DNA from: Tildeniella torsiva UHER 1998/13D
GTDB taxonomy: Bacteria > Cyanobacteriota > Cyanobacteriia > Phormidesmidales > Phormidesmidaceae
NCBI GenBank assembly: GCA_019358835.1
Contig: JAHHIH010000015.1
Location: 92,943 to 156,942 of the forward strand
DNA: 64,000 nucleotides
Direction of reading: 5' to 3'
In this document: in pieces, positions 1-7,102 of the stretch
Layout of the letters: each line of letters begins with the position of its first letter
Position numbering within the stretch: position 1 is the stretch's first letter
Position numbers and translations under genes: made by a program
Notes under the pieces: generated by a model
The model's database searches: none
The model's input: the letters and a program-made list of their open reading frames with translations, nothing else
Told to the model about the DNA's origin: nothing

Positions 1-564
1 GCGGCGAATGACCTGCTCGATGCCGAGGGCAATCGGGTGCGGTTTACCCTGATTACCAACTCGGGCAACAAAATCCGGGAATCGATCGGGGCGCAGATTA
101 AGAACGACTTGGCCAAGCTGGGCATTCAGGTCGATTTTCAACCCCTGGCCTTTAATTCCCTAGTCGATCGCCTCACCGACAGTCTGGATTGGGAAGCCAT
201 GGTGCTAGGGCTGACTGGTGGCCCAGAACCCAACGGCGGCGCTAACGTGTGGCTGCTCGACGGTGCCCTCCACGCTTTTAACCAAAACGCTGGTCCTGGC
301 CAAGACCCACTGGAGGGTTGGCAGGCCGCCGACTGGGAGCGTCGCATCGCCGATCTCTACATCCAGGCGGCCCAGGTAATTGACGAAGACGAGCGCTTTG
401 AGCTGTACAAAGAAACCCAGCAGCTCACCCAGGAATATCTGCCGTTCATGTATTTGATCAACAACCTGTCGCTCACCGCCGTGCGCAACCGAGTGCAGGG
501 GGTGAAATTTACCGCCCTCGGCGGTGCGCTCTGGAACGTCCATGAGCTATCGGTGGAGGACTAG
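1..564 (+). CDS. ABC transporter substrate-binding protein (peptide/nickel type), C-terminal part
   Basis: The frame is open from the first base, so only the last 187 residues are visible. They resemble the C-terminal lobe of family 5 solute-binding proteins (DppA/OppA type). Visible cues are the segment IRESIGAQIKNDLAKLGIQV, the run DWEAMVLGLTGGPEPNGGANVW and the closing segment EYLPFMYLINNLSLTAVRNR, the usual end of the domain. Such proteins capture oligopeptides or similar solutes in the periplasm and deliver them to an ABC permease. The signal peptide lies outside the window and no permease or ATPase gene follows; the next gene is convergent. The family call is firm, the ligand is unknown. 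Confidence 0.85.
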   Translation, partial: AANDLLDAEGNRVRFTLITNSGNKIRESIGAQIKNDLAKLGIQVDFQPLAFNSLVDRLTDSLDWEAMVLGLTGGPEPNGGANVWLLDGALHAFNQNAGPGQDPLEGWQAADWERRIADLYIQAAQVIDEDERFELYKETQQLTQEYLPFMYLINNLSLTAVRNRVQGVKFTALGGALWNVHELSVED

Positions 565-567
565 TGG

Positions 568-1944
568 CTAATAGCGCTCTAGCAGCAGGTCAACCTCTGC
601 GGCCAGCGTCATCCCCTCCATGGCCGCCAGTTCAGCCTGACGCACCGCCCGATAGGTTTTGGCGAGGGGTTCGCCAAGCGCGTCTAACAGCACGGCATCG
701 CCATCGAAGGCCGCCAAGGATTCCGCTAGGGACTGGGGCAGCAGGGCAATGCCGCGATCGCCCCTCTCCGCCTCCAACAACGCTCCTGGATCGCACTGCA
801 CCGGTTCCGGCAGTGCATAGCCCTGGGCCATGCCGTCGAGACCAGCGGCGATCGCCCCTCCCAGCGCCAAGTACGGGTTTGCTGCCCCATCCACCGTCTT
901 CAGCTCTACATGAGTTGGGCTGGGCGACGAGAAATTGCTCGGCACCCGCAGTGCCGCCTCCCGGTTATCCATCCCCCAGGCAGCGTAGGCTCCGCTCCAG
1001 CTATGGGGTCGCAGCCGCCGGTACGAGTTGGGGCTAGGGGCGGTGATGGACATCAGGGCAGGCAGATGGTGCAACAGCCCCGCCATAAAGGATCTGGCGA
1101 CATCGGATAGACCGCCCGCCCCATCGGGCATGAGATTTTTCTCCCCCTGCCACAGGCTCAAGTGCAGGTGACACCCGCTGCCTGCGTGGGACTCAAACAC
1201 TTTAGGCACAAAAGAGGCTACGAGGCCTTGCTGGTGGGCGATCGCCTTTACCGTCTCGCGGTAGACCACATGCTGATCGGCGGCGGCTAGGGCATCGGTG
1301 TAGCGCACCGAAATTTCCTGCTGGCCTGGCCCCGATTCGGGGTAATACTGCTCTACCGCGATGCCCTGGGCGCTGAGGGCAGCGGCGATCGCCATCACCA
1401 CCTCCTGATGTAGGTCCATCGCCAGCGTAGCGGCAAAGGGCGCGTTGTCGGCAGGGAGACTATTGTTGTCGCCTCGCCTAAGCAAGTAAAACTCCGGCTC
1501 AAAGGCCGCTTTGATGGTAATTCCTTGATCGGCAGCCCGCTGCACCATGCGCTTGAGAAACTGCCGCGCACACCAGGGCCAGGGCTGATCGTCTTTTACC
1601 ATCTCCCCCAGCACCCGTGCCTGGCCTGGCGCGTAGGGTAGCATCTGCAAGGTCTCCCAGGCGGGCACCAGCCACACCTCCCCCACTGGCCCTAGCCCGC
1701 TGCCGGGGGCTACTGCATCGGCCACCACTGGAATCGCCTGCTGCGCCGCCGAGAGTCCCACAGCAACCGCTTCTCCCCCTTCAAATTGCCGCGTCAGCGC
1801 ATCAATGTGAATGGCCTTGCCGCGAATGACGTTGCCGTTGTCGCACCACACCACCCGCACAAAACGCACCTTGCCCTCCCGCAGCCGGGTCAAAATCGTC
1901 GAGGCATTCTCTGGCATAGACCTGTCTGGCATCCTCTCTTGCAT
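568..1944 (-). CDS. Glutamine synthetase family protein
   Basis: 458 residues, close to the usual length of GS-I-like enzymes. An N-terminal beta-grasp region (about 15-110) precedes the catalytic domain. Catalytic signatures are EPEFYLL (about 149-155, metal-binding glutamates), GSGCHLHLS (about 255-263, the ATP/metal histidine loop) and NSYRRL (about 306-311, substrate arginine). The family ligates ammonia or amines to glutamate. The sequence looks like the GlnA-related group that includes gamma-glutamyl-polyamine/ethanolamide ligases rather than canonical GlnA, so the amine substrate is undetermined. The start is uncertain: M1 lies 10 bp after the stop of the upstream TPR gene, and M5 and M10 are alternatives. 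The two genes are probably co-transcribed. Confidence 0.85.
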   Translation of the reverse strand: MQERMPDRSMPENASTILTRLREGKVRFVRVVWCDNGNVIRGKAIHIDALTRQFEGGEAVAVGLSAAQQAIPVVADAVAPGSGLGPVGEVWLVPAWETLQMLPYAPGQARVLGEMVKDDQPWPWCARQFLKRMVQRAADQGITIKAAFEPEFYLLRRGDNNSLPADNAPFAATLAMDLHQEVVMAIAAALSAQGIAVEQYYPESGPGQQEISVRYTDALAAADQHVVYRETVKAIAHQQGLVASFVPKVFESHAGSGCHLHLSLWQGEKNLMPDGAGGLSDVARSFMAGLLHHLPALMSITAPSPNSYRRLRPHSWSGAYAAWGMDNREAALRVPSNFSSPSPTHVELKTVDGAANPYLALGGAIAAGLDGMAQGYALPEPVQCDPGALLEAERGDRGIALLPQSLAESLAAFDGDAVLLDALGEPLAKTYRAVRQAELAAMEGMTLAAEVDLLLERY

Positions 1945-1954
1945 AAAATTGTCG

Positions 1955-2428
1955 CTAGCTCAACTGCGCCGTACATTCTAAAATCAGCCGCTGGTTGACC
2001 AGGGCGTAGGGCTGCACCACCAGCGCCCGCCGAAACGACTGAATTGCCGCAGCATACTGCCCTAGGGCCGCATGGCACAGTCCCAGGCCGTGCAGCGCTC
2101 CAAAGTGGTAGGGCACCAGCTCAATCACCTGCTCGCAGTCAGCCATCGCCTCTCGATACCGGTGCTGAACGTAATAGAGCACGGCCCGCCGATTCCAGGC
2201 CTCGGCAAAATCTGGCAGTTCATTCACTAGGGTTGAGAGCAGCTGCTCCGCTGCATCCATGCGATCGCTATCTACCAACGCCTGGGCCTCTTGCAGTTGC
2301 TGGTTGCCCAACTCTCCCTTTTGGTAAAACCAGCGCTGCCACAGGGCGGCGGTTGCCAACTCCCGCTGGTACTCATCCTCCTGCTTTAGGCTTTGCAGCA
2401 GCACTTCCAGCGTCGAGTCATCCATCAT
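1955..2428 (-). CDS. TPR-repeat protein
   Basis: 157 residues from the chosen ATG (MMDDSTLEVLL). The frame is open 38 codons further upstream, but that stretch is not protein-like and an AGG lies about 9 nt before the chosen start. The protein is helical with about three tetratricopeptide repeats: a linker (about 30-60), then ALVDSDRMDAAEQLLSTLV, AEAWNRRAVLYYVQHRYREA and FGALHGLGLCHAALGQYAAA, followed by a final solvating helix. There is no signal peptide, so it is likely a cytoplasmic interaction module. It sits immediately upstream of the glutamine-synthetase-like gene on the same strand with a 10-bp gap, suggesting an operon. No specific partner can be named. Confidence 0.8.
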   Translation of the reverse strand: MMDDSTLEVLLQSLKQEDEYQRELATAALWQRWFYQKGELGNQQLQEAQALVDSDRMDAAEQLLSTLVNELPDFAEAWNRRAVLYYVQHRYREAMADCEQVIELVPYHFGALHGLGLCHAALGQYAAAIQSFRRALVVQPYALVNQRLILECTAQLS

Positions 2429-2729
2429 GCCATTGCCTAAACCGTAGCTTGCGCCTTTTATTATCAAGCATTCGGCTGAGATTGGCTGCCCAAAGGCGTT
2501 TTGGCCTTTGAGAGCCGGGACTTGCTGCCCTTCAGGTAACAATTAGTGAACTGATTTTTCTAAAGTTGTGAGCTGTTCTAGGCGGATGGGCAGAATACAA
2601 ATGTGCAAGGAACAAGCCCTACGCACTGAGTCTGTTTCTACCGCTTCTTTGCAGTAGCAGTTAGGTGTATTTGAGGAAATTATCCTTGCAATTTCATTGA
2701 ACACATTAATTGTTTAGGGGTTCAAAATC

Positions 2730-2948
2730 ATGGCTGTTGAAAAAGTAAACTCTTCCTCTAGCTTGGCTGAAGTTGTTGACCGTATTCTGGACAAGGGCAT
2801 TGTCATTGATGCTTGGGTTCGGGTTTCTCTCGTAGGTATTGAACTGCTGGCTATCGAAGCCCGTGTTGTCATCGCTTCCGTTGACACCTACCTCAAGTAC
2901 GCTGAAGCCGTTGGCCTGACTGCCCAAGCTGCTGTACCCGCTGCCTAA
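2730..2948 (+). CDS. gvpA: Gas vesicle structural protein GvpA
   Basis: 72 residues. This is the small hydrophobic protein that polymerises into the ribbed gas vesicle shell. Family landmarks are [20 protein letters not shown], the amphipathic beta-hairpin region [20 protein letters not shown] and [15 protein letters not shown]. Length and sequence match the near-invariant cyanobacterial GvpA. The start follows an AGGGG motif (TTTAGGGGTTC). Only one gvpA copy is present here, whereas many cyanobacteria carry tandem copies. A long stem-loop follows the gene and could limit read-through into the gvpC-like gene. Confidence 0.97.
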   Translation: MAVEKVNSSSSLAEVVDRILDKGIVIDAWVRVSLVGIELLAIEARVVIASVDTYLKYAEAVGLTAQAAVPAA

Positions 2949-2971
2949 GAGTGCCTCTGCTCTTTACACCA

Positions 2972-3016
2972 ATGGGGCAGCAGAACGCTGGTCAAACCAC
3001 TGTTTAGCTGCCCCAT
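2972..3016 (+). terminator. Stem-loop after gvpA
   Basis: Perfect 10-bp inverted repeat: ATGGGGCAGC (2972-2981) pairs with GCTGCCCCAT (3007-3016) across a 25-nt loop, 23 bp after the gvpA stop. There is no T-run behind it. In other cyanobacteria gvpA is expressed far above gvpC, so this may be a partial terminator or an mRNA-stabilising 3' end. The role is inferred from position only. The rest of the 293-bp gap to the gvpC-like start shows no other clear element. Confidence 0.55.
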
Positions 3017-3241
3017 AAGCTGGGTTAAAACGGATATCTTTCATAGCAACTATTAACCGCAAGTCTGTCGTCGGCAAGCTCCAGAACAGCGCCTTATTAT
3101 CCCATTAAGACACTCAAACACAGCTAGGTTTTAGAGTCTCGTAAACGTTCTTCTCCCCGCGCTATTTTCTCTCCTTGCCGCCCTAAAAGATTCTCCAAAT
3201 TATTCACCCCGTTTCATTTTTACTAAAGGGAGAGCCGTCCT

Positions 3242-4471
3242 GTGACAGCACTTTATGACCAGTGGCAAGCCGCACGACAGCTGCGCCAGAGCGAGGTGGT
3301 TGACCGGCGCGATCAGGTCTCGACAGACCTGGAGCGCTGGCAGGCTGACCGGCTGGCCCATGCCGTGCAGTTGCGCCAAGACCTCGACCAGCTGATGGCC
3401 GATCTGCGCGCCAACACCACCCTATGGCTGGCCCAAACCACCGCCGATCGCGCCGCCCAGATTTTGCCCCGGCAGCAGGCCCGCCAAGACTATATTCAGC
3501 AGCTCCAGGCCGACACTGAATTATTGCTCGCCAACTACCAGGGCGATCGCGAAATTAGCGCCGCCGAAGTGCGCCAGCAGCTAGAGTACGACTGCCAAGT
3601 GCTGCAAGCCACTGTCAGCGAACTGCGCCTAGAAATCGCCCAAGAGCTGCGCCAGGTGCAGCAGCAGGTCGCCAACATTCAGGCCCAAACGGCTGTTGAT
3701 CTGGCGGGCTATCGCCAAGAGCAGGCCATGGTGCGGGCCGAACTGCTGCCCCAGCTCACCGCCTACGTCGAAGACCTCCAGGTGCAGGTGCAGGCCACCC
3801 TCAAAGACCTGACCGCTGTGCGCCAGCAGGCCGCCGTGGTAAACCAGGAGCAGAGGCAGAGCGATCGCGCCGCCCTCACCGATTCCGTCGATGCCATGTT
3901 CACCGAACTGGCCGACTTTCGCCACCAGCTCCAGGCCCAGCGGGCTCAGCTCTCCCACGTTGTCTGGGGTGGCGCTGCCGTGGCTCAGGCTGCTCCAGCC
4001 CCTCGCCCGGTAGCAACTCGGCCCGCTGTCACTTCAGTACCGGCTCGCGCGGCAGCGCCAGGCAAAACGGCCCCTAAAGCTGCGCCCAAACCTGTGGCGG
4101 CAAAAGCTGTATCCGCTAGGGTAGTTCCTGCCAAGGCAGCACCAGCCGCAAAAATCGTACCCGCCCGATCTACCCCAGCCAAGGTAGCCCCTGCTGCTGC
4201 CGCAACCCGCTCGGCTCCAGTTGCCACCGCCGTGGCACCAGTGGCCCCGGCAGCGGTGGCGGTGGCATCGCCCGCTCCTGAGCCCCCGTCCCTCGAAGAG
4301 GTGGTGTACAACTACCTGCACCTGGCCCAGGGTGCCCGCCTCAGCGAAATTGAGACCGAGCTTGGCATCAACCGATTTCAGGCCGTAGACGCGCTGCGAT
4401 CGCTCATCCAAAAAGACCTCGTCGTCAAGCAAGACCGTACCTATCTCGTGCAAGAGGAAGCCGTTCTGTGA
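3242..4471 (+). CDS. gvpC: GvpC-like gas vesicle protein with C-terminal winged-helix-like domain
   Basis: 409 residues from a GTG start preceded by AAAGGGAGAG. Residues 1-242 are Gln/Arg/Leu-rich helix with loosely repeated segments such as [20 protein letters not shown], resembling the helical repeats of cyanobacterial GvpC, which binds and stiffens the outer shell. Residues 245-349 are an Ala/Pro-rich linker with many Lys/Arg and essentially no acidic residues until its end. Residues 350-409 form a compact domain ([18 protein letters not shown]) closely related to the GvpN C-terminus. Typical GvpC is about 160-200 residues, so this protein is about twice the usual length. The gene lies between gvpA and gvpN and overlaps gvpN by 4 bp. 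GvpC identity rests on position and the helical repeats. Confidence 0.75.
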   Translation: MTALYDQWQAARQLRQSEVVDRRDQVSTDLERWQADRLAHAVQLRQDLDQLMADLRANTTLWLAQTTADRAAQILPRQQARQDYIQQLQADTELLLANYQGDREISAAEVRQQLEYDCQVLQATVSELRLEIAQELRQVQQQVANIQAQTAVDLAGYRQEQAMVRAELLPQLTAYVEDLQVQVQATLKDLTAVRQQAAVVNQEQRQSDRAALTDSVDAMFTELADFRHQLQAQRAQLSHVVWGGAAVAQAAPAPRPVATRPAVTSVPARAAAPGKTAPKAAPKPVAAKAVSARVVPAKAAPAAKIVPARSTPAKVAPAAAATRSAPVATAVAPVAPAAVAVASPAPEPPSLEEVVYNYLHLAQGARLSEIETELGINRFQAVDALRSLIQKDLVVKQDRTYLVQEEAVL

Positions 4472-5844
4472 ACACCGTTCTCCAAGCCCGCCCCCGCAAC
4501 TTCGTCTCCACTCCCACCCTAGAGCGCACTACCCTCAGGGCCCTGCGGTATCTGCAATCGGGGTACTCAATCCACCTCAAAGGCCCCGCTGGCACCGGCA
4601 AAACCACCCTGGCCCTGCACCTGGCCGACCTGCTGGCTCGCCCCATCATGCTGCTGTTTGGCGATGACGAGTTCAAAACCTCAGACCTGATCGGCAACCA
4701 GTCGGGCTACACCCGCAAGAAGGTGGTCGATAACTACATCCACAGCGTTATGAAGGTGGAAGACGAGCTGCGCCACAACTGGATTGACTCGCGCCTCACC
4801 CTGGCCTGCCGCGAAGGCTTCACCATGGTGTACGACGAGTTCAACCGCTCCCGCCCCGAAGTCAACAACGTGCTGCTCTCAGCACTAGAGGAAAAACTCC
4901 TGGTGCTGCCCCCCAGCAACAACCGGGCCGAATACATTCGCGTCAGCCCCCACTTCCGCGCCATTCTCACCTCCAACCCCGAAGAATACTGCGGCGTCCA
5001 CGGCACCCAAGATGCCCTGCAAGATCGCCTGATCACCATCAACATGCCCGAGCCCGATGAACTGGCTCAGCAGCAAATTTTGGTGCAAAAGGTCGGCATC
5101 GACGGCTCAGCGGCGCTGCAAATTGTGCAGTTGGTCAAGGCATTTCAGTCGGCGGTTGCGCCAGACATGGTCTCGAGCCTGCGCCCTAGCCTAATGATTG
5201 CCACCATCTGCCACGACCACGGCATTCTGCCCCTGGCCGAAAACGCTGACTTCCGCGACCTGTGCAGCGACATTCTGCTGGCCCGCTCCAAAGAGCCCGC
5301 CCCCGATGCCACTCGCCACCTGTGGAACCTGTTCAATCGATTTGTGGTTTCCCAGGCCGAACTGGTCAACGATCTCACCCTCAAGCCCGAGGCCCCGCCT
5401 ACGGCTCGTTTCCACGGTGAAGAAGAGGATGATGCCCCGGCCCCACCCCTTGAGGATTTGATCGAGACTGTCTCTCAAGAGGTTGTAGTTGATGATGAGC
5501 CTGAGGCCCAAGTCCTTCAAGTCGAAGAACCCGCTGTGCCTGTCATCCCGGAGGTTCAGAGCGAAACCGTGGTGAAATTACCGGCTGAGCCCGAGGCTCT
5601 AGTGGAGGAGGCTCCCCAGGCCGAAGCCAGCGTCAGCGATGCCAGCTTTAACGATGATATTGAAACCCGCATTTTTGACTATCTCGACGCGACAGGTACC
5701 GCATCTCTCGCTACTATCGAGGCAGCTCTGGGCTTAAACCGCTTTCAGATGGTTAACGCCCTTAGATCGATGCTCGATCAGTCGCTGATCGAAAAACAAG
5801 AAACCGATGGACAGCCCACCGGCTACCAGCTGAGTTCTAACTGA
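4468..5844 (+). CDS. gvpN: Gas vesicle ATPase GvpN with C-terminal winged-helix-like domain
   Basis: 458 residues. GTG start overlaps the preceding stop (GTGA), indicating translational coupling. The AAA+ domain of the MoxR/GvpN group covers about 1-300, with Walker A GPAGTGKT (39-46), Walker B region MVYDEFNRS (120-128) and [12 protein letters not shown] (sensor 1 region). GvpN is required for normal vesicle growth and probably acts as a remodelling ATPase on shell components. Residues 308-396 form a strongly acidic, Pro/Glu/Val-rich linker. Residues 397-458 ([32 protein letters not shown]) match the tail of the preceding GvpC-like protein. The extra 150 residues are unusual compared with the AAA+ core. 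Confidence 0.93.
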   Translation: MNTVLQARPRNFVSTPTLERTTLRALRYLQSGYSIHLKGPAGTGKTTLALHLADLLARPIMLLFGDDEFKTSDLIGNQSGYTRKKVVDNYIHSVMKVEDELRHNWIDSRLTLACREGFTMVYDEFNRSRPEVNNVLLSALEEKLLVLPPSNNRAEYIRVSPHFRAILTSNPEEYCGVHGTQDALQDRLITINMPEPDELAQQQILVQKVGIDGSAALQIVQLVKAFQSAVAPDMVSSLRPSLMIATICHDHGILPLAENADFRDLCSDILLARSKEPAPDATRHLWNLFNRFVVSQAELVNDLTLKPEAPPTARFHGEEEDDAPAPPLEDLIETVSQEVVVDDEPEAQVLQVEEPAVPVIPEVQSETVVKLPAEPEALVEEAPQAEASVSDASFNDDIETRIFDYLDATGTASLATIEAALGLNRFQMVNALRSMLDQSLIEKQETDGQPTGYQLSSN

Positions 5845-5856
5845 AGGTAATCTGCC

Positions 5857-6207
5857 GTGACCCCCTCTACCCCCACGACCCGCCCCCAACCCGGTCGCAG
5901 CATGGCTACCGCCACCCAAGGCTCTTCTCTGGTGGATGTGATTGAGCGGGTGCTCGACAAAGGCATTGTGATTGCCGGAGATATTTCGGTCTCCGTTGGT
6001 TCTACCGAACTGTTGAGCATTCGCATTCGCCTGATCATTTCCTCGGTCGATAAGGCCCGCGAAATTGGCATTAACTGGTGGGAAAGCGACCCCTACCTCA
6101 GCAGCCGCACCAATGAGCTGCTAGAGGCTAATCAACAGCTCCAGACTCGTTTAGAAACCCTAGAGGCCGAACTCAAGGCTCTGCGGCCCGCCGAAGCCGT
6201 GAGCTAG
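5857..6207 (+). CDS. gvpJ: Gas vesicle protein GvpJ (GvpA family)
   Basis: 116 residues from GTG, 12 bp after gvpN, with AAGG upstream. After a Pro/Thr-rich N-terminus, the GvpA/J/M domain covers about 22-80: SSLVDVIERVLDKGIVIAGD, then STELLSIRIRLIISSVDKAR and IGINWWE. The C-terminal 35 residues (ELLEANQQLQTRLETLEAEL) are predicted coiled coil, typical of GvpJ and absent from GvpA. GvpJ is a minor shell or nucleation component. An internal Met at residue 22 (MATATQGSS) is an alternative start. Same operon as gvpC-gvpN. Confidence 0.92.
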   Translation: MTPSTPTTRPQPGRSMATATQGSSLVDVIERVLDKGIVIAGDISVSVGSTELLSIRIRLIISSVDKAREIGINWWESDPYLSSRTNELLEANQQLQTRLETLEAELKALRPAEAVS

Positions 6208-6235
6208 GCCAGAAACCCGGTCGATTTGGTTCAAA

Positions 6236-6266
6236 AAACCCCTGGGTTCTTGGAATCCAGGGGTTT
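6236..6266 (+). terminator. Hairpin after gvpJ
   Basis: Perfect 10-bp stem AAACCCCTGG / CCAGGGGTTT with an 11-nt loop. A TTTTT run lies 15 nt further on rather than directly after the stem. It is a possible weak terminator or attenuator separating gvpJ from the downstream small ORF and gvpK. Confidence 0.5.
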
Positions 6267-6295
6267 CCCATTCACTATTGTTTTTGAATACCCTC

Positions 6296-6490
6296 ATGCT
6301 GATGCTCCGTACCCTCCGACAACTTGCGACCAGCCGCACCATTCCTAGCTTTCGTTCAGCCCCTAGCCGCAGTCAGGGCAACCGACTGCGTGCCCTCGAC
6401 CAGGGCCGTATTGGCCACCACCAAAGCCGCGCCCAAGCTGAAGAAGCCCGCCGTCAGTGGCTCCAACAGCAGTGGCAAAATCGCCCATAG
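6296..6490 (+). CDS. Small basic protein between gvpJ and gvpK
   Basis: 64 residues from the ATG at 6296; a TTG at 6278 would add six. The protein is very rich in Arg, Gln and Ser (LRALDQGRIGHHQSRAQAEE, RRQWLQQQWQ), with no membrane segment, and its C-terminal half is helical. There is no clear ribosome-binding site. It occupies the place where other cyanobacterial gvp operons carry a small accessory gene (often called gvpX), but I cannot confirm homology. It could be a chance ORF; gene order and codon use favour a real gene. Confidence 0.45.
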   Translation: MLMLRTLRQLATSRTIPSFRSAPSRSQGNRLRALDQGRIGHHQSRAQAEEARRQWLQQQWQNRP

Positions 6491-6546
6491 TTCCACGTGG
6501 TAGGGGCTATGGCGGCAGAATTGCCCTCCTTGAGATGCACTAGACT

Positions 6547-7023
6547 GTGGCTATGACCTCTGAAAACGCCGAGCCAGACCTGTTGCCGAGCCTGGCGCTA
6601 CAGCCCCCTGCCAAAACCGATGCGGGCCTAGCGCCCCTGCTGCTCACCGTCATTGAACTGGTACGCCAGCTGATGGAAGCCCAGGTCATTCGCCGCATGG
6701 AGTCGGGCGATCTCAACGATGACGACCTAGAACGGGCCGCTGACAGCCTGCGCAAGCTAGAAGAGCAGGTGGTGTCGATGTGCGAAATCTTTGATGTAGA
6801 CCCCGCCGACCTCAACATTGACCTGGGGGAAATCGGTACCCTACTGCCTAAGGAAGGGAACTACTACCCCGGTCAAAAAAATCAGAACCCGACTATTTTG
6901 GAGCTGCTCGATCGCCTCCTCGATACTGGCGTTGTCGTCGAAGGCGACGTTGACCTGGGCATGGCGCAGCTCAACCTCATCCACGCCAAACTGCGCCTGG
7001 TACTCACCTCCAAACCCATCTAG
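6547..7023 (+). CDS. gvpK: Gas vesicle protein GvpK
   Basis: About 156-158 residues. GTG at 6547 and ATG at 6553 are both possible starts and neither has a good ribosome-binding site. GvpK landmarks are LAPLLLTVIELVRQLMEAQV, RRMESGDLNDDDLERAADSL, the LNIDLGEIGTLLP segment, and a C-terminal part recalling the GvpA fold (ILELLDRLLDTGVVVEGDVD, MAQLNLIHAKLRLVLTS). GvpK is a conserved accessory protein required for vesicle formation. It is the last gvp gene here; gvpF, gvpG and gvpV/W, which usually follow, are absent. Confidence 0.95.
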   Translation: MAMTSENAEPDLLPSLALQPPAKTDAGLAPLLLTVIELVRQLMEAQVIRRMESGDLNDDDLERAADSLRKLEEQVVSMCEIFDVDPADLNIDLGEIGTLLPKEGNYYPGQKNQNPTILELLDRLLDTGVVVEGDVDLGMAQLNLIHAKLRLVLTSKPI

Positions 7024-7061
7024 CCCTAGGTCAGTGCTCTCGGTGATAGTAGAACCGTTTG

Positions 7062-7102
7062 GCCTCACCCTCTACTCCCTCACCCCCTACCCATCCACTC
7101 CC
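7062..7102. repeat. C-rich heptad-like low-complexity repeat
   Basis: Short tandem units of the type CTCACCC, CTACTCC and CTACCCC fill the end of the gvpK-kinase gap, up to the stop of the convergent kinase gene. The same kind of short tandemly repeated heptamer occurs at 27270-27374 and 28155-28215. Such repeats are common between cyanobacterial genes; no function is implied. Confidence 0.6.

Noticed and set aside
564..1037. 157-codon plus-strand frame within the glutamine synthetase-like gene
   Set aside because: Pro/Arg-rich antisense shadow of a clear enzyme gene.
3985..4453. Gly/Ala-rich frames antisense to the gvpC-like linker
   Set aside because: They mirror the Ala/Pro repeat on the coding strand and lack any start context.
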